Shown here: positions 25,322 through 34,202 of the stretch, piece after piece
How positions within the stretch are numbered: the first letter of the stretch is position 1
Layout: the number at the start of each line of letters is the position of its first letter
NCBI RefSeq assembly: GCF_004519335.1
Contig: NZ_SOZD01000002.1
Location: 124,001-188,000, forward strand
Direction of reading: 5' to 3'
DNA: 64,000 nucleotides
Source of the DNA: Jiella endophytica
GTDB lineage: Bacteria; Pseudomonadota; Alphaproteobacteria; Rhizobiales; Rhizobiaceae
The notes under the pieces: generated by a model
Told to the model about the DNA's origin: nothing
Databases searched by the model: none
The model's input: the letters and a program-made list of their open reading frames with translations, nothing else
Made by a program: the position numbers and the translations under genes

Positions 25322-26605
25322 ATGAAAATTCTCGCCCGCTCCCTCACCTTCGCTCTCGCCGCCGCGACGACGCTGGCCGCCGGCCACGCCGCATGGGCCG
25401 ATGCCCCCTCCGCCGACGCCGTCTTGAAGAACTACGCGGACATCGCGCTTGCCGGCTATTCCGACGCGCTGGAGAAGGCCAAGGCGCTCGACGAGGCGAC
25501 GGACAAGCTGATCGCCGATCCGAGCGAGGCGACGCTGAAGGCGGCCCGCGAGGCCTGGCGCAACTCCCGCCCCTTCTACCAGCAGACCGAGGCCTTCCGC
25601 TTCGGCAATCCGATCGTCGACGACTGGGAGGGCCGGGTGAATGCCTGGCCGCTCGACGAAGGGCTGATCGACTATGTCGACCAGAGCTACGGCACCGAGT
25701 CCGACGAGAATTCGCTCTATACCGCCAATGTCATCGCCAACCAGACGATTACCGTCAATGGCGAGAGCGTCGACGTTTCGAAGATCACGCCTGAGCTCCT
25801 GCAGGACAAGCTGCAGGAAGCCGGCGGCATCGAGGCGAATGTCGCCACCGGCTACCACGCCATCGAATTCCTGCTCTGGGGCCAGGACCTGCACGGCACC
25901 GATGCCGGCGCCGGCGAGCGACCCTATACCGATTATGCCAAGGGCGATGCCTGCACCGGCGGCCATTGCGACCGGCGCGGCGAATATCTCGACGCGGCGA
26001 CCGATCTCCTCGTCTCCGACCTCGAGGAGATGGTCGGCAACTGGCAGGAAGACGGCGCCGCCCGCAAGGAGCTGCTCGCCGATCCGGCCAAGGGGCTGTC
26101 TGCCATCCTCACCGGCATGGGCTCGCTCTCCTATGGCGAGCTTGCCGGCGAGCGCATGAAGCTCGGCCTGCTGCTGCACGATCCCGAGGAGGAGCATGAC
26201 TGCTTCTCCGACAACACCCACATCTCGCATCTCAACGACGTCCTCGGCATCCGCAACGTCTATACCGGCCGTTACGAGCGAGCCGACGGCTCGATGGTCG
26301 AAGGTCCGGCGATCGCCGAACTGGTCGCCGCCAAGGCGCCGGACATCGACAAGGAGATCCGCGCCGACCTTGACGACAGCGTCGGCAAGTTCGAGGCGAT
26401 CGCCAAGGCGGCCGTGGGCGGCGAAGCCTACGACCAGCAGATCGGTGAAGGCAACGACGCCGGCAATGCACGGGTCCAGGCAGGCATCGACGCGCTGATC
26501 ACCCAGACCCGGGCGATCGAGCGGGCCGTCGCCGCCCTCGATCTCGGCGGCGTGACCATCGAAGGTTCCGATTCGCTGGACAATGCCGGAGCGGTCTTCC
26601 AATAG
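25322..26605 (+). CDS. Imelysin-family (peptidase M75-like) periplasmic iron-associated protein
   Basis: A 427-residue exported protein: Sec signal peptide at residues 1-27 (cleavage after AWA-D), then an all-helical imelysin domain with the GxHxxE motif at 177-182 (GYHAIE). Imelysin proteins (IrpA, EfeO-like) bind metal in the periplasm and are part of iron acquisition; the peptidase label is historical. A GGAGGAGA ribosome-binding site precedes ATG 25322. It heads an operon with a di-heme oxidoreductase, a second imelysin and a DUF1513 protein, and has an Irr-like box upstream. Confidence 0.9.
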   Translation: MKILARSLTFALAAATTLAAGHAAWADAPSADAVLKNYADIALAGYSDALEKAKALDEATDKLIADPSEATLKAAREAWRNSRPFYQQTEAFRFGNPIVDDWEGRVNAWPLDEGLIDYVDQSYGTESDENSLYTANVIANQTITVNGESVDVSKITPELLQDKLQEAGGIEANVATGYHAIEFLLWGQDLHGTDAGAGERPYTDYAKGDACTGGHCDRRGEYLDAATDLLVSDLEEMVGNWQEDGAARKELLADPAKGLSAILTGMGSLSYGELAGERMKLGLLLHDPEEEHDCFSDNTHISHLNDVLGIRNVYTGRYERADGSMVEGPAIAELVAAKAPDIDKEIRADLDDSVGKFEAIAKAAVGGEAYDQQIGEGNDAGNARVQAGIDALITQTRAIERAVAALDLGGVTIEGSDSLDNAGAVFQ

Positions 26606-26660
26606 GACCGGCCGTCCGAGCCGGCGCCCGTCCGGGCAGCGGGTTCCGGCGCGAAGTTAC

Positions 26661-26684
26661 GAAGGGCCGCTCAGGCGGCCCTTC
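26661..26684 (+). terminator. Hairpin between imelysin and di-heme oxidoreductase genes
   Basis: GAAGGGCCGC, loop TCAG, GCGGCCCTTC: a perfect 10-base stem about 55 bases after the imelysin stop and 30 before the next start. There is no T run, so it is more likely a partial terminator or mRNA-stabilising hairpin that reduces downstream expression. Confidence 0.5.
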
Positions 26685-26714
26685 GGCCGTTGAAATGGAT
26701 AGGGACGCGAAAAG

Positions 26715-28244
26715 ATGCGTTTCGCCACGCGAGTGACGCTCCTGGCCGGCATGATCCTCCTGCCCGCCGCCATTCCGCTTTCCGAAAGTCTCGGCCTCGA
26801 CAGGCCCGTCCGGCAGGATCTTTCCAGAAAGGACCTCGCCCGCGTCCGCGCCGTCGCCAAACCGACGACGGATTTCTCGCAGCCCGAGAAATTCGAGCTG
26901 ATGCAGGCCGGCGCGACGACCTCCACCAAGATGGTCAACCGCGACTCCTTCAGCCAGGTTTCGGCGAACCAGACCTTCGAGGGCGAGGATCGCTTCAAGC
27001 TCGGCAATGCGCTGTTCCGCAAGCTGTGGGTCTCCTCGCCCTCCTCCACCGAAGCCTCCGACGGCCTCGGGCCGCTGTTCAATTCGCGCTCCTGCCAGTC
27101 CTGCCATCTGAAGGACGGCCGCGGCCATCCGCCGGGGCCGAACGAGCCGGCGGTGTCGATGTTTCTGCGCCTGTCGGTGCCGCCGAAGACCGCCGAAGAC
27201 CGCGCCAAACTCGCCTCCCATGAATTCACCCGCATCCCAGAGCCGACCTATGGCGGCCAGCTGCAGAACTTCGCGGTCGGCGGCCTGAAGCCGGAAGGCC
27301 GCATGGTCGTCACCTATCGCGAGGAGCCGGTGACGCTTGGCGACGGCACGGTCGTCAATCTGCGTCATCCGACCTATTCGGTCGCAGATCTCGGCTACGG
27401 CCCGATGGAGGACGACGTGATGCTCTCGCCGCGGGTGGCGCCGCCGATGATCGGCCTCGGCCTCGTCGAGGCGATCGAACCCGCCGACATCCTTTCGAAT
27501 GCCGATCCGAACGACGCCGACGGGGACGGCATTTCGGGCAAGGCCTCGATGGCCCGCGATCCGGAGACCGGCGAACTCGTCCTCGGCCGCTTCGGCTGGA
27601 AGGCAACGGTCCCGTCGATCAAGGTCCAGAGCGCAGAGGCGTTTTCCGGCGACATCGGCATCTCGACACCGCTCGTGACCGACGCCTTCGGCGAATGCTC
27701 GATCGCCCAGACTGTCTGCCGCGACGCGCCCTCCGGCGTTCAGGAACGGCTCGGCGACGTCGAGGCGCCGGATCCGATCCTTGACCTCGTCGCCTTCTAT
27801 TCCCGCAACCTCGCCGTCCCCGCCCGCCGCGATGTCGGCGACCCGGAGGTCCTGCGCGGCAAGAAGCTGTTCTATGACGCCGGCTGCACCAGCTGCCACA
27901 CGCCGAAATTCGTCACCTCGAAGAAGGCGGCGGACAAGGCCCAGCGCTTCCAGCTGATCTGGCCCTATTCGGACTTCCTGCTGCACGACATGGGCGAAGG
28001 CCTCTCCGATCACCGGCCGGTGGGCGACGCCTCCGGAAACGAATGGCGGACCCAGCCGCTATGGGGTATCGGGCTGACCAAGACCGTGAACGGCCATACG
28101 CTGTTCCTGCATGACGGCCGGGCGCGCAACCTCACCGAGGCGATCCTCTGGCATGGCGGCGAGGCCGCGGCCTCCCGCGACGCCTATGCGGCAATGGCGA
28201 AAGCCGACCGCGACGCGCTGCACGCATTTCTGGAGTCCCTATGA
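26715..28244 (+). CDS. Di-heme oxidoreductase (thiol oxidoreductase, DUF1111 family)
   Basis: A 509-residue exported protein with two CxxCH haem c sites (CQSCH at 127-131, CTSCH at 391-395) and an N-terminal signal segment (residues 1-20). This di-haem family is regularly encoded beside imelysin genes; it may oxidise or reduce metal or another periplasmic donor during iron uptake. It overlaps the next gene by four bases. Length is normal for the family. Its exact electron donor and acceptor cannot be told from sequence. Confidence 0.88.
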   Translation: MRFATRVTLLAGMILLPAAIPLSESLGLDRPVRQDLSRKDLARVRAVAKPTTDFSQPEKFELMQAGATTSTKMVNRDSFSQVSANQTFEGEDRFKLGNALFRKLWVSSPSSTEASDGLGPLFNSRSCQSCHLKDGRGHPPGPNEPAVSMFLRLSVPPKTAEDRAKLASHEFTRIPEPTYGGQLQNFAVGGLKPEGRMVVTYREEPVTLGDGTVVNLRHPTYSVADLGYGPMEDDVMLSPRVAPPMIGLGLVEAIEPADILSNADPNDADGDGISGKASMARDPETGELVLGRFGWKATVPSIKVQSAEAFSGDIGISTPLVTDAFGECSIAQTVCRDAPSGVQERLGDVEAPDPILDLVAFYSRNLAVPARRDVGDPEVLRGKKLFYDAGCTSCHTPKFVTSKKAADKAQRFQLIWPYSDFLLHDMGEGLSDHRPVGDASGNEWRTQPLWGIGLTKTVNGHTLFLHDGRARNLTEAILWHGGEAAASRDAYAAMAKADRDALHAFLESL

Positions 28245-29416
28245 GACAACCCCGCTTCGAAAATCGCAGCACTGCCGTGCCGACGACCGCCCTTGGCATG
28301 CGGTTCGCGATGGCCATTCTCGCGACGCTTCTCTGCCTGGTCGTCCTGCCGCCACAGGCACAGGCACAGGAAAACAGCGCGCCGGAGGTTTCCAAGGCGA
28401 CCCGCGAGGAGAAGCTCGACGTCGTCTGGAACGCCGTCGACGGGACGATCCGCCCCGGCTACGCCGCCTTCGCCGATGCGGCCGAAGAGACCAGGGGCGC
28501 GATGGACGACCTTTGTTCGTTGCCGAACGGCGAGAATGTCCAAGGCGCCCGGGAGGCTTTCGCCGAACTCGTGCGCAGCTGGTCGAGGATCGAGTTCATC
28601 CAGTTCGGCCCGGTGATGGACGACAATCGCGGCTCGCGCATCCTGTTCTTCCCCGACCGCCGCAGCATCGGCCTGAAGCAGGTGCAGGCGATCCTCGCCG
28701 ACAAGGACGAGAGCGCCACCTCGCCGGACGAGCTTGCCGGCAAGTCGGTTGCCGTCCAGGGCCTCGGGGCACTCGAATATGTCCTCTATGGCACCGGGGC
28801 GGAGACGCTTTCGACACGAGACGGCAATTTCCGCTGCCGCTTCGGCGCGGCCATCGGCGGCAATCTTGAGCGTCTCGGCCGGGCGATCTCGGACGACTGG
28901 GCGAAGGACGAGGGCGGCATCGTCGAGCGGCTCACCAACCCGAATGAGGACGATCCCGCCTATCGCAGCGCCGATGATTCCCTGAAGGAGATCGTCGGGG
29001 TTTTCATCAACGGCTTCGAGGCGATCCGCGACCTGCGGCTCAATCCGGCGATGGGCGAGAACGAGAAGAGCGCCAAGCCGAAGCTCTTCCTGTTCCACCG
29101 GTCGGAGCTGACACTGGCTTCGCTGCAGGCGAATTTCGCCGGCATGAAGGACCTCTTCACCAGCTCGGACATGGCCACGCTGCTGCCGCCGGCCCACGCC
29201 TATCTGAAGGACTCGATCGCCTTCGAGTTCGAGAACGCCGAAATGGCCCTCGACAAGCTGTCGCCGCCGCTGACCAAGGTCGTCGCCTCCAAGGCCGATC
29301 GCCAGAACCTCACCTATCTGCTGATCGTCACCGACAGCCTGCAGAGCCAGTTCGCCGGCCAGCTTTCGCCGCTTCTCGGCCTCTCAGCCGGCTTCTCCGC
29401 GCTGGACGGCGACTGA
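28241..29416 (+). CDS. Second imelysin-family periplasmic protein
   Basis: A 391-residue protein with a signal sequence (long N-region, hydrophobic core at about residues 22-40, cleavage after AQA-Q). The helical imelysin domain is divergent: the motif equivalent to GxHxxE reads GLGALEYVLYG, so the metal-binding His is absent. It is translationally coupled to the di-haem protein. In such clusters two imelysins with different motifs occur together, so a complex with the di-haem protein is plausible. Function is inferred from context. Confidence 0.88.
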   Translation: MRQPRFENRSTAVPTTALGMRFAMAILATLLCLVVLPPQAQAQENSAPEVSKATREEKLDVVWNAVDGTIRPGYAAFADAAEETRGAMDDLCSLPNGENVQGAREAFAELVRSWSRIEFIQFGPVMDDNRGSRILFFPDRRSIGLKQVQAILADKDESATSPDELAGKSVAVQGLGALEYVLYGTGAETLSTRDGNFRCRFGAAIGGNLERLGRAISDDWAKDEGGIVERLTNPNEDDPAYRSADDSLKEIVGVFINGFEAIRDLRLNPAMGENEKSAKPKLFLFHRSELTLASLQANFAGMKDLFTSSDMATLLPPAHAYLKDSIAFEFENAEMALDKLSPPLTKVVASKADRQNLTYLLIVTDSLQSQFAGQLSPLLGLSAGFSALDGD

Positions 29417-29460
29417 CCCCGCATCACCCAAAGCATGAAATGACAGAGGGAGCAGCGACG

Positions 29461-30585
29461 ATGCGCCTGTTTCATCGAGACACGCCGGCTAAGAGCGCGC
29501 TGATCGACCGCCGCAGCTTCCTGATCGGTGCCGGCGCCGCTTTCGCGACTGGCCTCTCGCCGCGCGGCGCCGAGGCCTTCGAGCGGGCCGAGGGTCTGTT
29601 CGGCGCGTCCTGCCTGAAACGCGACGGCAGCTTCGGCTGCGCCATCTTCACCGATCGCGGCGAGATCGTCTCGACGGTGTCACTGCCCGATCGCGGCCAC
29701 GACGTCGCCTTCGATCCGACGTCCGGCCGCGCCGTCGTCTTTGCCCGCCGGCCGCGCACCTTCGCCGTCGTCTTCGACCCGACCTCCGGCGAGACGGTGA
29801 AGACGCTGACCTCGCCTGAGGGCCGGCACTATTTCGGCCACGGCTTCTTCTCGCCGGACGGCCGACTGCTCTATGCGACGGAGCACGACTACGACGCGGC
29901 GAAGGGCCTCGTCGCCGTCTATGACGTTGCGGCGGGCTACAGGCGGATCGGCGAGTTCGACGCCCACGGCATGGACACCCACGAGGCGCTGCTGATGCCG
30001 GACGGCGAGACCATCGTCATCGCCAATGGCGGCATCGAGACCCATCCGGACTACGGTCGGCAGATGCTGAACATTCCGACGATGGAACCCTCGATCGTCT
30101 TCATCGACCGCAGGACCGGCGACCTCATCGACAAGCAGCTGTTGCCGCAGCATCTCCACAAGCTGTCGCTTCACCACATGGCCATCGATGCGAAGAAACG
30201 CGTCTGGTTCGGCGGACAGTATCAGGGCGCCGCCTCGGATTCGCCGCCGCTCGTCGGTTTCGCCGAGGCCGGACGGCCGCTGACCCTCAACGAGTTCCGC
30301 CCCGCCGATCTCGCGTCCCTCTCGAACTATATCGGTTCGGTCGCGGTCAGCCGCGATGGCGAGCGGATCGCCGTCTCCTCCCCGGTCGGCGGCACGGTGA
30401 TGATCCTCGACGCTGCAACGGGCCGGAAGCTGCAGCGGCTGCGCCTGACGGACGGCTGCGGGCTTGCCCCGGACGATGACGGCTTCCTCGCCACCAGCGG
30501 CCGCGGCGCCATGCTGCGGCTGGAAGAAGACGACCGCCCGACGACCTCCGATCTCGAATGGGACAACCATATCCTGGCGCTTTAG
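29461..30585 (+). CDS. DUF1513 beta-propeller-like exported protein
   Basis: A 374-residue protein with a twin-arginine-type leader (DRRSFLIGAGAAFATG) followed by repeated beta segments of the kind seen in WD/quinoprotein-like propellers (for example GRAVVFARRPRTFAVVFDPT and SVAVSRDGERIAVSSP). DUF1513 proteins are known as the last member of imelysin-di-haem clusters, with no assigned activity. ATG 29461 has a GAGGGAG site ahead; an ATG at 29440 is weaker. A hairpin in a dispersed repeat starts just after the stop and may terminate the operon. Confidence 0.85.
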   Translation: MRLFHRDTPAKSALIDRRSFLIGAGAAFATGLSPRGAEAFERAEGLFGASCLKRDGSFGCAIFTDRGEIVSTVSLPDRGHDVAFDPTSGRAVVFARRPRTFAVVFDPTSGETVKTLTSPEGRHYFGHGFFSPDGRLLYATEHDYDAAKGLVAVYDVAAGYRRIGEFDAHGMDTHEALLMPDGETIVIANGGIETHPDYGRQMLNIPTMEPSIVFIDRRTGDLIDKQLLPQHLHKLSLHHMAIDAKKRVWFGGQYQGAASDSPPLVGFAEAGRPLTLNEFRPADLASLSNYIGSVAVSRDGERIAVSSPVGGTVMILDAATGRKLQRLRLTDGCGLAPDDDGFLATSGRGAMLRLEEDDRPTTSDLEWDNHILAL

Positions 30586-30695
30586 AGCGCCGTGCGTCCG
30601 AATGGACGCACAAGGGAGGCTCTCAGTTATCGAACATACGCATCGTGCATTTTAGAAAATCGGTTCCGATTTTCGGGTCGATGCTGTGAGCATCG
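30581..30695. repeat. Dispersed hairpin-rich intergenic repeat element
   Basis: Three inverted repeats follow each other: GTGCGTCC-gaat-GGACGCAC (30592-30611), AAAATCGG-tt-CCGATTTT (30656-30673) and CGATGCT-gtg-AGCATCG (30679-30695). The first block, GAGCGCC plus the hairpin, recurs inverted at 49380-49404. I recall similar blocks as common intergenic repeats in Rhizobiales. It may act as the terminator of the imelysin operon. The rest of this 358-base gene-free stretch (30696-30943) shows no recognisable feature besides the promoter region of the next gene. Confidence 0.65.
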
Positions 30696-30943
30696 GCGGC
30701 TGCCGGCGCCAGTGCCTCCCGCCGCTCCCAGACAAACCGCCTTCCGTCCACACCCGAGCCTGCCCTGCCGGCCGTCGCATCAGGCAGGCCGCCCGCGTTC
30801 CATATCGTTACCGGATCGCTAACAACTGCTTCGTTCTGGCACGGAGCAGCCGCAAAATCGTGCCGAAATGGCGCAAACGCGCTGGCACGAAACCTGCTAC
30901 ACCTCTGAAAGGTTAATGAAGCGTTACTTTCAGGGAGCAGCCC

Positions 30944-31660
30944 ATGGCTCGCCTTTTCTCCGCGACGGCCATCTTGACGGCAGCACTGGCCATCGGTCTT
31001 GCCGGCCAGGCCAGTGCCGGCGATAGCGGTCATCACGTTTCGGGCAAGGCCCCAGGCGACCAGCGCTATCTGCGCGACGGCGGCGCCGTTCGCATCCAGC
31101 TGCCGCGACGCTCCAGGGAGGGGAAGGACGGTGAGCGCGGCCGTATCCAGTCGATCAGCGGCATCGATCGGCTGACGGGCGACGACACGCTCGAGGATGC
31201 CCGGGAAGACAATCTCGGCACCGCGCCGGATATCTATTCGACCGGCGAACGCGAGGAATTCATCGAAGATGGCGGCGTGCCGGTCATCGAACACCGGGCG
31301 GGCATCACGGTGCTGCGCGGCAATACCAGCGGCCACTGGCGCCATGTCGTCGTTGAGCCGATCGATCTCAGCGAGCGCGGCTCGTTCGCCTTCATCGCCA
31401 CCGACGTCGGCTACGAGCCCGGCAATCGCGGCTCCTACCAGCGGCTGCCGACGGAGGGCTTCCGCGACAGCCCGAGCTATCGGCCGTTGCCGACCGGCCC
31501 GAAGATCATCGACGTCGAGACGGAGCGCCTCGATCGCCGGCCGATCCCGGCTTCCGGCATCGAAACCATCTCGAGCGGCGGCGCCAAGATCATCCGCATC
31601 GCGCGGGACTACCAGAGCAGCGCCTATCGCGTCGGCACGAGGGATAACGGCCTGAAATAA
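30944..31660 (+). CDS. Secreted hypothetical protein
   Basis: A 238-residue protein with a clear Sec signal peptide (residues 1-25, cleavage after ASA-G) and a hydrophilic mature part rich in Arg, Asp and Gly. No repeats, cysteines or known motif are seen. A GGGAGCAGCCC stretch before ATG 30944 is a fair ribosome-binding site. It stands alone between the repeat element and a convergent hydrolase gene. It is probably a periplasmic or surface protein; no function is proposed. Confidence 0.7.
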   Translation: MARLFSATAILTAALAIGLAGQASAGDSGHHVSGKAPGDQRYLRDGGAVRIQLPRRSREGKDGERGRIQSISGIDRLTGDDTLEDAREDNLGTAPDIYSTGEREEFIEDGGVPVIEHRAGITVLRGNTSGHWRHVVVEPIDLSERGSFAFIATDVGYEPGNRGSYQRLPTEGFRDSPSYRPLPTGPKIIDVETERLDRRPIPASGIETISSGGAKIIRIARDYQSSAYRVGTRDNGLK

Positions 31661-31675
31661 GGACGGTCCGCAGCC

Positions 31676-32341
31676 TCAGCGCAGGAACGGATTGGTCCGG
31701 CGCTCGTCGCCGATCCGGCTGCCCGGGCCGTGGCCGCAGAGAAAGCCGACCTCGTCGCCGAGCGGCAGGACCTTGTCTCGGATCGAGCAAAGAAGCGTTG
31801 CGTGGTCGCCGCCCGGAAGATCGGTGCGGCCGATCGAGCCGGCGAAGAGCACGTCGCCGAGATGGGCGAAGGCCGCCGCCCGGTTGAAGAAGATCACGTG
31901 ACCCGGCGCATGGCCCGGCGTGTGATAGACCTCGAAGTCGTGGCCGGCGAAGGTCAGAGTCTCGCCCTCCTCCAGCCAGCGGTCGGGCGTGCAATTCTTC
32001 ATGCCGCCAGCGACACCGAACATCTTCGACTGATCCTCGATCGAGGCGAGCAGCCTCGCATCGTCCTTGTGCGGGCCAACGATGTCGACACCGAGAAGCG
32101 CCTTCAGGTCCATCGCCCCGCCGGCATGGTCGAGATGGCCGTGGGTGAGCCAGATCTCCTTCACCGTGACGCCGAGGTCCTTCACCGCCGCAGCGATCAC
32201 CTCGGCGTCGCCGCCGGGATCGATGACGACCCCGACCTTTTCCTCGGCATCGAAGAGGATGCAGCAATTCTGCTGGAACGGGGTGACAGGCACGATCTCG
32301 GCACTGAGCTGGGACAATTGAGGCTCCGGCTTGTCAGGCAT
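31676..32341 (-). CDS. MBL-fold hydrolase (glyoxalase II-like)
   Basis: A 221-residue metallo-beta-lactamase-fold protein with the full ligand set: THGHLDHAGG near residue 67, the HTPGHAPGH motif further on, the GDVLFAGSIGRTD segment and a late CGHGPG. The set and length match glyoxalase II-related hydrolases such as YcbL, which act on thioesters like S-lactoylglutathione. It is not like PhnP. The ATG at 32341 is preferred, but an upstream in-frame ATG exists and the ribosome-binding site is weak. The next gene, an ArsR regulator, is in the same direction about 95 bases upstream. Confidence 0.85.
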   Translation of the reverse strand: MPDKPEPQLSQLSAEIVPVTPFQQNCCILFDAEEKVGVVIDPGGDAEVIAAAVKDLGVTVKEIWLTHGHLDHAGGAMDLKALLGVDIVGPHKDDARLLASIEDQSKMFGVAGGMKNCTPDRWLEEGETLTFAGHDFEVYHTPGHAPGHVIFFNRAAAFAHLGDVLFAGSIGRTDLPGGDHATLLCSIRDKVLPLGDEVGFLCGHGPGSRIGDERRTNPFLR

Positions 32342-32436
32342 GGAAGGACGTGACGCTGGCGCCGCATCGGCGAGACGTCTGCCTCTCCGCATAACCATCC
32401 TGCCATCGTGAGGCAAATCGGACACGACCCGGCGCC

Positions 32437-32766
32437 TCACTCCTCGACGAAACTCTTCAGCCGTCCGAGGGCGTCGTCCCACTGCCGCGAAACCATCTCG
32501 AGATAGGCGCGCGCCGCATCGAGCGCGACAGGCCGAAAGGTGTAGCGGCTTTCCCGACCCACCCTCGCCACTTCGACGAGCCCCGCCTCCTCCATCACCC
32601 GGAGGTGCTTGGTGACGGCCTGCCGCGTCAGCTCGGTGTCGGCGGAAAGGACCGCGATCGACCGGCTCTGCCCGTCGCTGAGACGCGCTACCAGCGAAAG
32701 CCGGGTCGGATCGCCCAGCGCCGCGAAGACGACGTCCGGCGCAGGAACCGGCTCAGCTGTCGACAT
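32437..32766 (-). CDS. ArsR-family transcriptional regulator
   Basis: A 109-residue winged-helix protein: FAALGDPTRLSLVARL near residue 14, the recognition helix region LTRQAVTKHLRVMEEAGLVE, and a beta wing GRESRYTF. No metal-binding cysteine pair is seen, so it belongs to the metal-independent ArsR type often paired with SRPBCC proteins. It overlaps the end of the upstream SRPBCC gene by 14 bases, forming a coupled pair that probably controls its own expression. Confidence 0.88.
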   Translation of the reverse strand: MSTAEPVPAPDVVFAALGDPTRLSLVARLSDGQSRSIAVLSADTELTRQAVTKHLRVMEEAGLVEVARVGRESRYTFRPVALDAARAYLEMVSRQWDDALGRLKSFVEE

Positions 32767-33211
32767 GCGCGCGAATGTTCTTCATCTGGATGTCCCAGCC
32801 GCCTTCGTTCATGCGCATCGCCTCCGGCATGCGGCCGGGCGGCAGGCCGTCGAAGCCGCTTTCGACGAGCGTCAGCTTCGTGCCGGTGTCGATCGGATCG
32901 AGCCGGAACTCGACCCTGGTCCGCGCCTCGGCGGAATAGTCGACATCCGGCTCGACCGCATATGGGTGCCACGTCAGTGCAAAGAGGTGCGGCCGCTCCA
33001 TGGCGACGATCTTCGCCTTCCACTCCACATGCTCGTAGCCGGGATAGGTGATGCGGCCTCGCGTCTCTTCTCCGACGACGAAGGGCCCTTCCAGCGCAAC
33101 CCTGAACCAGGCGCCGAACTCCTTGTGATCGGTCAGCGCCCGCCAGACCCGCTCGATCGGAGCGGCGAGGTCGATGGTCTTGCGGATCTCATTTCCGGTG
33201 ATCGTGCTCAT
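32753..33211 (-). CDS. SRPBCC (AHSA1-type) protein
   Basis: A 152-residue START-like protein of the AHSA1 group: RKTIDLAAPIERVWRALTD at the start, a central FVVGEETRGRITYPGYE, and RVEFRLDPIDTGTKLTLVESGF at the end. These hydrophobic-pocket proteins are often encoded with an ArsR regulator, as here; their ligands are unknown. ATG 33211 has GGAGG six bases upstream. The usual gene order is regulator first, but here the SRPBCC gene is first. Confidence 0.87.
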   Translation of the reverse strand: MSTITGNEIRKTIDLAAPIERVWRALTDHKEFGAWFRVALEGPFVVGEETRGRITYPGYEHVEWKAKIVAMERPHLFALTWHPYAVEPDVDYSAEARTRVEFRLDPIDTGTKLTLVESGFDGLPPGRMPEAMRMNEGGWDIQMKNIRAHVDS

Positions 33212-33316
33212 AGGCAACCTCCTGATTGCCTATTCGTAGTCCGCAATTTCGAAATACGCAACCATTTTGTTGCGCATTACTGACCCAGCCGGAGACCGGG
33301 ATCCAGGACAAATCTC

Positions 33317-33988
33317 TCAACGCGTTCCGAACCATATGACGTGCCGCGCGCCGCGCTTGCCGCGATTCGCCTTGACCCGGACCTCCTCCACCGCAAAGCC
33401 ACCGTTCCGCAGCCGCGACGCGAACCTTTCGTCCGGCCCCTGCGACCAGACGGCCAGCACCCCGCCGGGCTGCAACGCCCGCCGTGCCTCGCCGAGCCCC
33501 CTGGCCGCATAGAGCGCGTCGTTCGCCTCGCTGGTGAGGCCGCCGGGACCGTTGTCGACGTCGAGCAGGATGGCGTCGAAGCGAGACCCGGCCGCGCCGA
33601 TGACCGAGGCGACATCCTCGACGACGATCTCCACCCGTTTGTCGTCGAGACTGCCGGCAAAGATGTGCGCCATCGGGCCCCGCGCCCATTCGACGACGGC
33701 CGGCACGAGTTCGGCGACGACGATGCGCGCGTCGGCGGGAGCCGTTGCCAGCAGCGCTCGCAGGGTGAAGCCCATGCCGAGGCCGCCGACGAGGATCGTC
33801 GGTGCCGGCCGACCGGCGATCTTTTCGCAGGAAAGCCTGGCAAGCGCCTCCTCCGACCCCGACAGCCGGCTGTTCATCAGCTCGATCGGGCCGAGCATGA
33901 TCGAATATTCGCTGCCCCGCCGCATCAGCCTCATCTCGCCGGCGGTGCCGGGGATTTCAGCGGTGGCGAGGTGCTCCCAGGGGATCAT
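33317..33988 (-). CDS. Spermidine synthase-like Rossmann-fold protein
   Basis: A 223-residue protein with a SAM-type nucleotide-binding core (ILVGGLGMGFTLRALL near residue 65, then VVAELVPAVVEWAR) and the DVDNGPGGL segment that stands where spermidine synthases have their catalytic Asp region. It lacks the N-terminal beta domain of true spermidine synthase (about 280 residues or more), so it is a shorter homologue. Such proteins are widespread in alphaproteobacteria without a proven reaction. It is monocistronic and divergent from the EamA transporter. Confidence 0.78.
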   Translation of the reverse strand: MIPWEHLATAEIPGTAGEMRLMRRGSEYSIMLGPIELMNSRLSGSEEALARLSCEKIAGRPAPTILVGGLGMGFTLRALLATAPADARIVVAELVPAVVEWARGPMAHIFAGSLDDKRVEIVVEDVASVIGAAGSRFDAILLDVDNGPGGLTSEANDALYAARGLGEARRALQPGGVLAVWSQGPDERFASRLRNGGFAVEEVRVKANRGKRGARHVIWFGTR

Positions 33989-34202
33989 GGCGTGCTTTCA
34001 GATTTGAGGACATGCGACCCGACCTACCGAAAGCAGTTGCCGAAGTCGCCCGAGGCTTCTAGAGCGAAACGCGCCGGCGCGGGAATGCGCCTGCCGTTCC
34101 CCACATGCTGGACGCCTTTCGAGGATCTTCTGCGCCCACTCGCGACCGGCGCCAGGATCGATCGCTCGCTTGAGGGTCTTCGCCGCAGCTTCAGGCCCCT
34201 CG

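Noticed and set aside
26499-28013. 504-codon frame opposite the di-haem oxidoreductase
   Set aside because: The opposite strand carries two CxxCH motifs and family sequence; this frame has none.
31676-32341. Idea that this MBL-fold protein is the missing PhnP
   Set aside because: Its motifs and length fit glyoxalase II-type hydrolases, it is not near the phn operon and no Pho box was seen nearby.
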